Assembly (NCBI RefSeq): GCF_000153465.1
Contig: NZ_CH672387.1
Span: 3,158,932 to 3,222,931 of the forward strand
DNA length: 64,000 nucleotides
DNA from: Aurantimonas manganoxydans SI85-9A1
GTDB lineage: Bacteria > Pseudomonadota > Alphaproteobacteria > Rhizobiales > Rhizobiaceae
Direction: 5' to 3'
The first letter of the stretch is position 1, and every line of letters starts with the position of its first letter. The notes beneath the pieces were generated by a model. It did not search any database and was not told where the DNA came from. It saw only the letters and a list, made by a program, of their open reading frames with translations. This document shows, piece after piece, positions 49,587-58,909 of this stretch. Both the position numbers and the translations under genes were made by a program.

Positions 49587-50201
49587 TCAGCCATGACGGG
49601 CGCGGAGCGCCGCATTTTCCGCCTCGAGTCCGGCCAGTCTGGCATGGAGCGGCTCCATCACTTCGGCGAGTTGTTCCCCGGTAAAGCGCGGCGTAATGTG
49701 CTGCGCACAGTTCCAGTCGAACGCGGCGAGCCGCAGCCGAAACAGTCGTTCCGGTCGGCCTCGATAGTCCGGGTCCTCGACCTGCGCCCGCAGGGCCGGG
49801 TCGCTTTCCAGCGTGACGACTTGCGCATGGGCGTAGATCTTGAGCCGCGTGCGATGAGGATAATCGACCAAGAACAGGCAGACGCGGTCGTTCGCGGCGA
49901 CATTGCCCCTGCTGATATACTGGCGATTGCCGCGATAGTCGGCGAAAGCCAGCGTTCGTTCGTCGACCACTTTCAGAAAGCCAGGCGGTCCGCCCCGGTG
50001 CTGGACATAGGGCCATCCGGTCTCCGAAACGGAAGCGAGGTAAAAGCTGTCACGCGCTTCGATGAAGCGTTTCGTCGACTCGTCGAAGCGATCGAATTCC
50101 CGGTGGCCCGTGAAATTCTGCCACATCTCGGCAACGCCGTTCTCCTCCTGCGCGGAGCGAACGGTGGGCGTCACCGCAATGTCGAGAAATCCGTAGGCCA
50201 T
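49587..50201 (-). CDS. Pyridoxamine 5'-phosphate oxidase-fold protein
   Basis: 204 aa from ATG at 50201 behind GAAGGAGG. Flavin-binding split-barrel pattern: FIEARDSFYLASVSETGWPYVQ (residues about 45-66), HRGGPPGFLKVVDERTLAFADY, RGNRQYISRGNV and RVCLFLVDYPHRTRLKIYAHA. This is the general stress / flavin-reductase-like branch rather than PdxH. The C-terminus ends in a short coiled coil (LHARLAGLEAENAALRARH). It lies between a transporter and an exported hydrolase on the same strand; operon membership is unclear. Confidence 0.9.
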   Translation of the reverse strand: MAYGFLDIAVTPTVRSAQEENGVAEMWQNFTGHREFDRFDESTKRFIEARDSFYLASVSETGWPYVQHRGGPPGFLKVVDERTLAFADYRGNRQYISRGNVAANDRVCLFLVDYPHRTRLKIYAHAQVVTLESDPALRAQVEDPDYRGRPERLFRLRLAAFDWNCAQHITPRFTGEQLAEVMEPLHARLAGLEAENAALRARHG

Positions 50202-50237
50202 ACTGCCTCCTTCGAAGAAGCGGACGACGATCGACAA

Positions 50238-50259
50238 TCAGGCGCCGGTCAGGCGCCGG
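50238..50259. repeat. Tandem 11-bp direct repeat
   Basis: TCAGGCGCCGG occurs twice head to tail just upstream of the oxidase-fold gene. Possibly regulatory, possibly slippage. Confidence 0.4.
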
Positions 50260-50349
50260 TCGCGGACCGGGCGACCGAACGTCCGGCGGCCGGTGCAAAA
50301 GCCGAACGACCTTGAGCCAGTTCGTTCGTCCCGATGGCGCCGGGCCCTC

Positions 50350-50376
50350 GCGACGCTTCGCGTTGGCGAAGCGTCG
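50350..50376 (-). terminator. Hairpin after the alpha/beta hydrolase gene
   Basis: Perfect 11-bp arms (50350-50360 and 50366/50367-50376) with a 6-nt loop, 10 bp beyond the hydrolase stop in its direction of transcription. Lacks a T tract. Confidence 0.45.
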
Positions 50377-50385
50377 CAGTCGACC

Positions 50386-51405
50386 TTATCCGACCTCCCG
50401 GTCGAGAAAGTCGCGGATCAGCGGGACCATCTCGTCCGCCCTGTCCTCCAAGGCGAAATGACCTGAATCGATCAGATGGAACTCGACCTCCGGAAGATCG
50501 CGCTTGTAGGGATGCGCGCCGACGGCCGGAAAGATCGTGTCGTTCTGGCCCCAGACGATCAGGGTCGGTGGCTGATGCTCGCGAAAATAGGCCTGCACCT
50601 GCGGATAAAGCGGCAGGTTGGTCCGGTAATCGTAGAGCATGTCCATCTGCACCTCGACATTGCCCGGGCGATCGAGCAGCGCCTGGTCGTGCACCCAGTT
50701 GTCGGGGGAGACGCGACGAGTATCCTTGACGCCGTCGAGGTACTGGAACTTTGTGATCTGCGGCGTCACAAGGACGTGGAGCGCCTCGCGGTGGGGCGTC
50801 GAGGGGTCGGCCCAGTAGGTCTTGATCGGATCCCAGAAGTCGGTCAGTCCTTCTTCGTAAGCATTGCCGTTCTGGACGATCAGGGCCGTCACCCGCGCGG
50901 GATGGGCGAGCGCCAGCCGCCAGCCGACGGGGGCGCCATAATCCATGACGTACATGGCGTAGCGGGTCACCGCGAGGCGCTCAAGCAGGCCGCCGACGAG
51001 TTCGCCGAACCGGTCGAAGGTGTAGTCGAATCCGTCGCGGTCAGGCATGTCGCTCTGGCCGTAGCCGGGATAGTCCGGAGCAATGACGCGGTAGCGGTCG
51101 GCAAGCGCCGGAATAAGGTTGCGGAACATGTGCGACGACGTCGGGAAGCCGTGCAGGAGCAGGATGACCGGAGCGTCAACAGGTCCAGCCTCGCGGTAGA
51201 AGATGCCGATGCCGTCAATGGTCTCCGTCTTGTAGTGGGTCGTGGGGATCGGCGATACGACAGCCCTGATGCCGCCGCCTTCCGACGTCCCGGCCGCGGA
51301 GGCGACACGCGGCGCGGCGGTGCCCGCAACTGCCATCGTGAGCCCCAGAAGGAGGCTTCGACGGTCGACGGCGGGACGGCTGTCGGTGGTGCGCTCGACG
51401 TTCAT
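50386..51405 (-). CDS. Tat-exported alpha/beta hydrolase (epoxide hydrolase/haloalkane dehalogenase-like)
   Basis: 339 aa from ATG at 51405 after GAGAGGAT. A twin-arginine signal is visible ([10 protein letters not shown], Arg15-Arg16, then a hydrophobic stretch and cleavage near VASA). The hydrolase core has the HGFP oxyanion motif (residue 85), then VMDYGAPVG, where Asp155 replaces the usual Ser nucleophile, an acid near GQNDTIFP and the catalytic His in GHFALED. Asp nucleophiles occur in epoxide hydrolases and haloalkane dehalogenases. It diverges from a LysR gene that may control it. Export of such an enzyme is less common than a cytosolic location. Confidence 0.9.
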   Translation of the reverse strand: MNVERTTDSRPAVDRRSLLLGLTMAVAGTAAPRVASAAGTSEGGGIRAVVSPIPTTHYKTETIDGIGIFYREAGPVDAPVILLLHGFPTSSHMFRNLIPALADRYRVIAPDYPGYGQSDMPDRDGFDYTFDRFGELVGGLLERLAVTRYAMYVMDYGAPVGWRLALAHPARVTALIVQNGNAYEEGLTDFWDPIKTYWADPSTPHREALHVLVTPQITKFQYLDGVKDTRRVSPDNWVHDQALLDRPGNVEVQMDMLYDYRTNLPLYPQVQAYFREHQPPTLIVWGQNDTIFPAVGAHPYKRDLPEVEFHLIDSGHFALEDRADEMVPLIRDFLDREVG

Positions 51406-51760
51406 GTCATCCTCTCGGTTAGCGATGGAAACTGGATCCGGGCACAAGCGAACGAGGCGGCGACGGTCATCACCGACGCTCCCGATGAAATGTACGGCGC
51501 GCATGCATGCAGCCGGCCCGGGCAGTGCAGGCGTCGTTGCGAATTGCGCAGCCAGGGCGGAAGTCTGATGCCTGCGTCGACTTGGGTGGCGAAAGTGTTT
51601 TCGAAGATGTCAGGGGACAACCCAGCCAGCCGGCCGAGCAACCGCTTCAACGTGCTGTTTGACTTGCTTGCCTGCCGTGCGGATGATGAGCGATTGCGAC
51701 AGCGGGCCGCAACCCGTAAATCTGAAAATCAGCTTCTCGAAATCGGAAGGTTAGCTGCTG
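51406..51760. other. Divergent intergenic region, hydrolase/LysR
   Basis: 355 bp with no gene supported on either strand. It should contain both promoters and the LysR site. A self-complementary GCATGCATGC lies near 51501-51510; I see no convincing T-N11-A palindrome by eye. Confidence 0.4.
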
Positions 51761-52687
51761 ATGGATCGGCTGAAGTCGATGTCGGTCGTCATCGCGGTCG
51801 CGGACGAAGGCAGCCTCTCTGCCGCTGCGAGCAAGCTGGCGATGCCGGTCGCGACCGTCAGTCGCGGGCTTGCCGAACTGGAAGCTGCCTTGAACACCCA
51901 GCTGTTCACGCGCTCCTCGCGCCATCTGAAGCTGACCGACGCCGGCAGATCCTATGTCGAAGCCTGCAAGCGGATCCTCGAGGACGTCGAGGGGGCCGAG
52001 CGTGACGTCTCGGGCGAATATCGCACGCCCAGCGGCGATCTGGCGGTCACCTCGCCTTGGGGGCTGGGCCACATGCATCTGCTGCCGATCGCCTGCGCCT
52101 TCATGGCCGAGCATACCGCTATCAACCTGCGGCTCATGCTGACCGACCGGATCATGCGGCCGATGGAGGACCATATCGACGCCGCGATCCGGATCGGGCC
52201 GCTGGCCGACAGCAGCATGATTGCGACGCGGCTCGGCTCGGTTCGCATCGTGCTCTGCGCAAGCCCCGAATACGTCGCGGATCGGGGCCGTCCGGAAGAC
52301 CCGAAGGACCTGATCGCGCATGACTGCATCACCATCGACGATTTCGGGGCGCCGGGGTCGTGGAAATTCTTGCGGCAGGAGACGATCGTCGCAGAGCCGA
52401 TCCGGTCACGGCTGACAGTGAACACGTCGGAGGCGGCCGTCGCGGCGGCCATCGCCGGGGCCGGCATCGCCCAGGTGATGGGCTACAAGATGGAAGCAGC
52501 GAGGCAGGCCGGCTCTCTCGTCATCCTGTTGGAGGAATTCGAGCAACCGCCACTGCCCGTCCACGTCGTCTATTCAGGGCGCAAGCCGATGCCCTTGAAG
52601 CTGCGCGCCTTCCTCGATTGGGCGACGCCGCGATTGCGCGCCAAGCTCGCCCAACCGCCCGACCCACGGAAGCCGCGCGGCGCGTGA
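51761..52687 (+). CDS. LysR family transcriptional regulator
   Basis: 308 aa, start at 51761 after GGAAGG. HTH at residues about 3-60 (MDRLKSMSVVIAVADEGSL, then SKLAMPVATVSRGLAELE). The effector domain has GDLAVTSPWGLGHMHLLPIA and NTSEAAVAAAIAGAGIAQVMGYKM. It belongs to the CrgA/PA2758-like LysR group, like the one at 34104, and diverges from the exported hydrolase. The C-terminus carries a basic Pro-rich tail (RKPRGA). Confidence 0.92.
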   Translation: MDRLKSMSVVIAVADEGSLSAAASKLAMPVATVSRGLAELEAALNTQLFTRSSRHLKLTDAGRSYVEACKRILEDVEGAERDVSGEYRTPSGDLAVTSPWGLGHMHLLPIACAFMAEHTAINLRLMLTDRIMRPMEDHIDAAIRIGPLADSSMIATRLGSVRIVLCASPEYVADRGRPEDPKDLIAHDCITIDDFGAPGSWKFLRQETIVAEPIRSRLTVNTSEAAVAAAIAGAGIAQVMGYKMEAARQAGSLVILLEEFEQPPLPVHVVYSGRKPMPLKLRAFLDWATPRLRAKLAQPPDPRKPRGA

Positions 52688-53047
52688 AGCGATCGGACGC
52701 TTCGTCGAGGGGGCGGGACGTCGCCATGGCACTCTCCGCGCGAAGTGCATGCGGAGGGAGAGACGGCGCCGCAAGGGATGGATGTCAACTGGATCACGCG
52801 CCGAGCCCGCGACCTGAGCCACCTTGTTCGAAGGCTCAACTCAGCAAGTTCCAACCCGGTTCGCTCCACGAATTGCTCAGCTAACTGCTTCCACCGGTAG
52901 TAAACAGTGCCGGGACGTTCGAGACCTGTCGCGACCCCATTTCCGCACTCCGTGTCACACGGTTGCGCCACAGTCTTGTGTCCCAGCGGGGACGCGCTTC
53001 CCCAGCCTGGAACGCCGAGTCAAGAATTTCAAAGGGTTGAATGGTTC
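52688..53047. other. Intergenic region between LysR gene and tRNA
   Basis: 360 bp. A minus-strand frame (about 52570-52971) contains TVYYRWKQLAEQFVERTG, faintly like an IS3-type OrfA segment, but without supporting context. Nothing else recognised. tRNA 3' flanks are frequent integration sites, yet no integrase or att repeat is visible here. Confidence 0.35.
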
Positions 53048-53122
53048 TGGCTGGGGCGGCAGGATTCGAACCTGCGAATGGCGGCACCAAAAGCCGCTGC
53101 CTTACCACTTGGCGACGCCCCA
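53048..53122 (-). tRNA. tRNA-Gln (UUG)
   Basis: 75 nt on the minus strand including an encoded CCA. The seven-base-pair acceptor stem is TGGGGCG with CGCCCCA, discriminator G, the anticodon loop reads CTTTTGGT with anticodon TTG, and the T arm contains GGTTCGAATCC. All arms fold normally. Confidence 0.95.
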
Positions 53123-53393
53123 AGGCGCATGGCGGTCCTATAGCCTCTGGCCGGCGTCCATGCAACGACCCGTCGCGGGGGTCCGCACGCGGTGGGGCGC
53201 GCCGGATCGTCGCCGGGCGATGGGGGCCGTTTCGGCGTGCGGCGATGGCGGCCGTGGCGCCATCGCCGCGGCGCGATAGCCTGGACCGGCGGGCCGTTAG
53301 CCAGCCGTTGTCCCGCGCAATGACTTCCGCCGCCCTTGCTTGCTGCGCTCCCCGCGCGATGTCCTCAAGCATCCGCAACGACGAGACGCTGTC

Positions 53394-54620
53394 ATGGCCA
53401 AGAACCGGCGCCCCCGCCTGCCCGCCGCCCAGGCAACCGCGATCGACAAGTCCATGGCCCTCGACCGGTCGCGGTCCGGCACCGTCGATCTCACCTTTCG
53501 GGCGATCGACGAGCTGGCCCATGTCCACGACCCGATCTGGGAGGACGTCTCGGCACTGGCGGTGATCGGCCGCTCGATTTTCTGCACCTGCGACGAGACC
53601 GCGACCATCGAGCGGGTGGTGCTCGACGAGGCCGGGACGAACGCCGCCGGGCACGCGAACTTCCCGCTCGGCGAAGCCTTCGAGCTGCCCGACGGGCCGT
53701 CCGGCGAGATGGACATCGAAGGCCTGGCGATCGCCGACGGCTATCTGTGGATCTGCGGCTCCCATTCGCTGAAGCGCGACGATCCCGAAGAGGGTGGCCT
53801 GGCGGACATGGAGGACATCGACTGGGACCCCAACCGGGGCTTTCTCGGCCGCGTGCCGCTGATCGATCGCGGCGACGGGGTGTTCGAGCCGGTCGCCACC
53901 ATCGATGCGCTGGACGGCGTGCCGGGGCGGCGCGCGGCGATGGTGAAGATGTCGAAATCGTCCAAGACGCCGATCCGCAAGATGCTGGCGAAGGATGCGC
54001 TGATCGGGCCCTTCGTCGATCATCCCTGCAAGGAGAACGGCCTCGACATCGAGGGCCTGGCCGTGCAGGGCGACACGGTGCTTCTCGGCCTGCGCGGGCC
54101 GGTGATCGGCGGCCATGCGATGATCGTGCGGCTGGAGATGCAGGAAACCGGATCCGGCACCCTCAAGCCCCGCAAGCTGGAGAACGGCCAACGCTACCAG
54201 TTGCAGGCCGTCGATCTCGACGGACAGGCGATCCGCGACCTCGAATGGCGGGGCGACCGGCTGCTGATCCTCACCGGCGCGACCACCGATCTGGAGGCGA
54301 TGCAGTCGGTGGTGCTCATCGACGACTACGATCCGGGCCGGCCGGTCTACCCGGCCGGGCTGCTGGCGCGGATCCTCGACCTGCCGGTGATCCGCGGCTC
54401 CGACCATGCCGAGGGCCTTGCCACGATCGGGATCGGCGGGCAGGACAGACTGCTGGTGGCGTATGACTCGCCGCAGGAAACGCGGACCGACGCCGCCCGG
54501 CGCCGCCTGACGACGGATCTGTTCGAGATCGCCGAAGCGGCGGCGCAATCCGATCGCCCTGCCCCGGCGGCGAAGAAGGGCGGCAAGAAGCGAAAGGCCC
54601 GATCGCGCCAACATGCCTGA
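53394..54620 (+). CDS. DUF3616-domain protein
   Basis: 408 aa. Start at 53394 (MAKNRRPRLPAAQAT). It looks like a soluble beta-propeller type protein with repeated Asp-rich strands: DIEGLAIADGYLWICGSHS, LDIEGLAVQGDTVLLGLRGPV, IRDLEWRGDRLLILTG and HAEGLATIGIGG, the DUF3616 pattern. No signal peptide. It ends in a Lys/Arg-rich tail (KKGGKKRKARSRQ), unusual for the otherwise acidic protein. Overlaps the metallo-beta-lactamase-fold gene by 8 bp, suggesting coupled expression. Function unknown. Confidence 0.85.
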   Translation: MAKNRRPRLPAAQATAIDKSMALDRSRSGTVDLTFRAIDELAHVHDPIWEDVSALAVIGRSIFCTCDETATIERVVLDEAGTNAAGHANFPLGEAFELPDGPSGEMDIEGLAIADGYLWICGSHSLKRDDPEEGGLADMEDIDWDPNRGFLGRVPLIDRGDGVFEPVATIDALDGVPGRRAAMVKMSKSSKTPIRKMLAKDALIGPFVDHPCKENGLDIEGLAVQGDTVLLGLRGPVIGGHAMIVRLEMQETGSGTLKPRKLENGQRYQLQAVDLDGQAIRDLEWRGDRLLILTGATTDLEAMQSVVLIDDYDPGRPVYPAGLLARILDLPVIRGSDHAEGLATIGIGGQDRLLVAYDSPQETRTDAARRRLTTDLFEIAEAAAQSDRPAPAAKKGGKKRKARSRQHA

Positions 54621-55515
54621 GTTCCAGACGGATTTCGATCCCGCCTATGGCCGGCTGGTCCCGGTCGCCGCCGTTATCGGCCGGGTGACGGCCAACAATC
54701 CCAGCGCCTTCACCTTTGCCGGCACCAACAGCTACGTCGCCGGGCGGACAGGCTGCTTCGTGGTCGATCCCGGGCCGGACGACGATGCCCATCTGGATGC
54801 GCTGGTCGCGGCCATCGCCGGCCGGCCGGTCGAGGCGATCCTGCTGACCCACACCCACCGCGACCATACCGGGCTCGTGCGGCGGCTGGCCGCCCTCACC
54901 AAAGCGCCGATCGTCGGCGGCGGACCGCACCGCGCCTCACGCCCGCTGCGCGACGGCGAGGCCCACCGGCTGGAAGCGGCCGGCGACACCGATCTCGCCT
55001 TCGACCGCATTCTTTCCGACGGCGAGGAGCTGACGCTCGGCGGCCTGCCGGTCTCCGTCGTTGCGACGCCGGGCCATTGCGCCAATCATCTGGCTTTTGC
55101 GGTCGGTGAGGATGGCGTGCTGCTCTCCGGCGATCACGTCATGGGCTGGTCGACCTCCATCGTTGCGCCGCCCGATGGGGCGATGCGCGACTACATGGCG
55201 TCGCTCGAACGCCTGCTGGCGCGGGACGACCAGCTCTATCTGCCCGGCCATGGCGGCGTCATCGCCGCGCCCAAACCCTTCGTGCGCGGGCTGATCGGCC
55301 ATCGCCGCATGCGCGAGACCGCCATTGTCAGGCGCCTTGCCGAGGGCGACCGGACGATCCCGGAGATCGTCGCGGCGCTCTACAAGACGGTGGATATCCG
55401 CCTGCACGGGGCGGCCGGCCTGTCGGTGCTGGCGCATCTGGAAGATCTGGTCGCGCGCGGCGTCGTGGCCTGCGACGGGCCGCCGACACTGGCGACGATC
55501 TACACCGCCGCCTGA
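54613..55515 (+). CDS. Metallo-beta-lactamase-fold hydrolase (LACTB2/RNase-type)
   Basis: 300 aa. Zn-binding HTHRDHTG (His80, His82, Asp84, His85), then GHCANHLAF with the third His, SGDHVMGW with the bridging Asp, and PGHGG. A C-terminal winged-helix-like segment (RRMRETAIVRRLAEGDRTIPEIV, then HGAAGLSVLAHLEDLVARG) is that of the LACTB2-like group, which in animals is an endoribonuclease. Substrate in bacteria is uncertain. Overlaps the DUF3616 gene. Confidence 0.92.
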   Translation: MPEFQTDFDPAYGRLVPVAAVIGRVTANNPSAFTFAGTNSYVAGRTGCFVVDPGPDDDAHLDALVAAIAGRPVEAILLTHTHRDHTGLVRRLAALTKAPIVGGGPHRASRPLRDGEAHRLEAAGDTDLAFDRILSDGEELTLGGLPVSVVATPGHCANHLAFAVGEDGVLLSGDHVMGWSTSIVAPPDGAMRDYMASLERLLARDDQLYLPGHGGVIAAPKPFVRGLIGHRRMRETAIVRRLAEGDRTIPEIVAALYKTVDIRLHGAAGLSVLAHLEDLVARGVVACDGPPTLATIYTAA

Positions 55516-55543
55516 GACGGCGGAGCCGCGACCGGGGCGCCGC

Positions 55544-56452
55544 TCAGCCGGCGTCGATGGTTTCCAGGCCCGACATGGCGAGATCGAGATCGGCCAGGAA
55601 GGCCTCGATGAAGCGGCGGTTCTGGCCGAGATCCAGCCCGGTGGCGCGCGAGACGGCGCGCAGGTCGACGAAGGTTTCCCCGCCCTCCTGCACCAGCCGG
55701 ATCGTCACGTCGCTCGGCAGGGCGAACACACGGTCGCGCGCCACCGCGGCGACGCGGTACTGGTCGCTGTCGGGACGGTCGAGCCCGTCATCGGCGACCA
55801 TCGCGTCGATGCCGGCCCGCGGCGTCGGCAGCGGGACCGCGCCGGTGCTGACGCCGAGATCGTCGGATTGCCGCTCCGCCTCCGCTCCCGCCAGAGCCGG
55901 GTCGCCGACAATGACGTCCTCTACCGTCCAGCCGTGATCGGCCAGCACCGTGCGCGCGGCCTGGTAGACCCGCGGGGCGTCGGCGAGATAACGCCGGCCG
56001 GGCACCACGCTGGGCATCTCCGTCGGTGCGGCGAAGGCCGATGCGGGGGCGGTCGACGACGCGGCGGTGGCCTCGGGGGCAAAGCCGTCCGTGAAGGCGG
56101 CATTGGCCTGCGGATTGACGCGGGCGAGATAGGCGCCGGTGGCGAAGGGGGACAGCGCGATCAGCGACAGGACGAAGCCGGCGAACACCTTGTGTCCGCC
56201 GCGCACGCCGGTGAACCAGACGCGCAGCAGGCCGTAGCAGGCCACCACGAGGGCAAGCGCGGAAAGCCCGCCGACCAGAAGCAGCAGCCCGATCAGCGCC
56301 TGCGGCACGATCCAGCCGAGACGATAGAACACCACCGCCGCCACCATCAGCGCGATGGCGAAGGCGGCGAGCCCGCGGGCGAGCCCGGCGAAGCGCAGCC
56401 GCTTCTGAAGATAGTGGCCGGAAACCGGCAGGCGTCCGTAGATCGAATTCAT
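55544..56452 (-). CDS. DUF1499-domain membrane protein
   Basis: 302 aa. The N-terminal third contains three membrane segments (about residues 25-45, 48-70 and 83-105). The C-terminal DUF1499 domain (about 135-295) has RYLADAPRVYQAARTVLADHGW, RDRVFALPSDVTIRLV and DLRAVSRATGLDLGQNRRFIEAFL. Common in alphaproteobacteria, with no established function. Convergent with the metallo-hydrolase gene; the acyl-CoA ligase gene lies behind it on the same strand with a terminator between. Confidence 0.88.
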   Translation of the reverse strand: MNSIYGRLPVSGHYLQKRLRFAGLARGLAAFAIALMVAAVVFYRLGWIVPQALIGLLLLVGGLSALALVVACYGLLRVWFTGVRGGHKVFAGFVLSLIALSPFATGAYLARVNPQANAAFTDGFAPEATAASSTAPASAFAAPTEMPSVVPGRRYLADAPRVYQAARTVLADHGWTVEDVIVGDPALAGAEAERQSDDLGVSTGAVPLPTPRAGIDAMVADDGLDRPDSDQYRVAAVARDRVFALPSDVTIRLVQEGGETFVDLRAVSRATGLDLGQNRRFIEAFLADLDLAMSGLETIDAG

Positions 56453-56486
56453 GGGCGGGACCTTGGCAGGGGTTCCGCGAACATAG

Positions 56487-56518
56487 AGGAAAGCCCGGGC
56501 GGCAGAAAGACCGCCCGG
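56487..56518 (-). terminator. Terminator of the acyl-CoA ligase gene
   Basis: Perfect 8-bp stem CCGGGCGG/CCGCCCGG (56495-56502, 56511-56518), 8-nt loop, followed on the minus strand by GCTTTCC. Sixteen bp past the stop. Confidence 0.5.
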
Positions 56519-56533
56519 ACCGCTCTCACCCGA

Positions 56534-58162
<1,629 letters not shown>

Positions 58163-58321
58163 TCCGTCCTCCCTGACTCCGGACCGAAACATGGGCCCGC
58201 GCGTCAATCTCGGTAAAGGCAAGCCGGATGTCCAGCGTCGGCGGACAGCGCTTGCCATAGTTCAGCCGTCTCGCCGCGTGACCATCTCCGGCAAGGGACG
58301 AACGGATTGAGTGGTGGTGCC

Positions 58322-58726
58322 ATGCAGATTGCAGAACAGACCGTCGCGGTGCCGGACGTCGACGGCGACAGCTTCAGCGCCGTGGAGTTCGAGCTGGCGC
58401 TCGACATGCAGGACCTGACCGAGTTCGACTTCGCCGACTGCGTGCGCGCGGCCGCCGGCAGCGTGGGCGGGGAATTCCTCTTCGACATGCCGGCCGACGG
58501 GACGCTCGACAATGTCTCGCGCATCGCCGCGGTCCGGGTCGAGAGCCAGAACCGCGACCGTATCGCCTTCGCGGTCCTCAACGACGAGGGTACCGAGATC
58601 CGGGTCCCGGACGACGACGAGGTGGACGAGCGCCTGCGCGGATTTGCCCGTGCCTTTGTCGGCGTCCTGACCCACATCCGCGACGACCTGCCCTTCGGCT
58701 CGGTCAGGCCCGAAGGCACGGCCTGA
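58322..58726 (+). CDS. Small acidic hypothetical protein
   Basis: 134 aa from ATG at 58322 (MQIAEQTVAVPDVDGDSF). Strongly acidic, soluble, no signal peptide or helix hairpin. A pattern of Asp-rich strands (FELALDMQDLTEFDFADCV; DRIAFAVLNDEGTEIRVPDDDEVDERL) suggests a compact alpha/beta fold; no family recognised. Codon use and GC match the neighbours. It diverges from the acyl-CoA ligase gene. Confidence 0.6.
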   Translation: MQIAEQTVAVPDVDGDSFSAVEFELALDMQDLTEFDFADCVRAAAGSVGGEFLFDMPADGTLDNVSRIAAVRVESQNRDRIAFAVLNDEGTEIRVPDDDEVDERLRGFARAFVGVLTHIRDDLPFGSVRPEGTA

Positions 58727-58823
58727 CCCGGCGCTCCGGTCGCCGCTGCGGTGTCGCGCCGCGGCGTTTCGGGCGGGCCCGGGCCGATCATCGGCGGGCT
58801 TTGCGCGGGCCAAGATGACCGCG

Positions 58824-58849
58824 TGATCAGTATATCGTCGGGCTGATCA
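58824..58849. promoter_or_regulatory. Inverted repeat upstream of the SLC13-type transporter
   Basis: TGATCAG (58824-58830) and CTGATCA (58843-58849) with a 12-bp spacer including an AT-rich TATAT. About 60 bp before the transporter start. Candidate operator. Confidence 0.45.
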
Positions 58850-58909
58850 TACGCCCCCCTTGCAAAAGCTTCCGGCTCCTGCAGATCAGCGTTCCTGAAC
58901 CACGATTGC

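Noticed and set aside
52570-52971. Minus frame with TVYYRWKQLAEQF resembling an IS3-type OrfA
   Set aside because: The similarity covers under 20 residues with no catalytic part, no inverted repeats and no second ORF; not enough to call a mobile element.
53048-53122. tRNA-Gln as an integration site
   Set aside because: No repeat of the tRNA 3' end and no integrase were seen on either side in the window.
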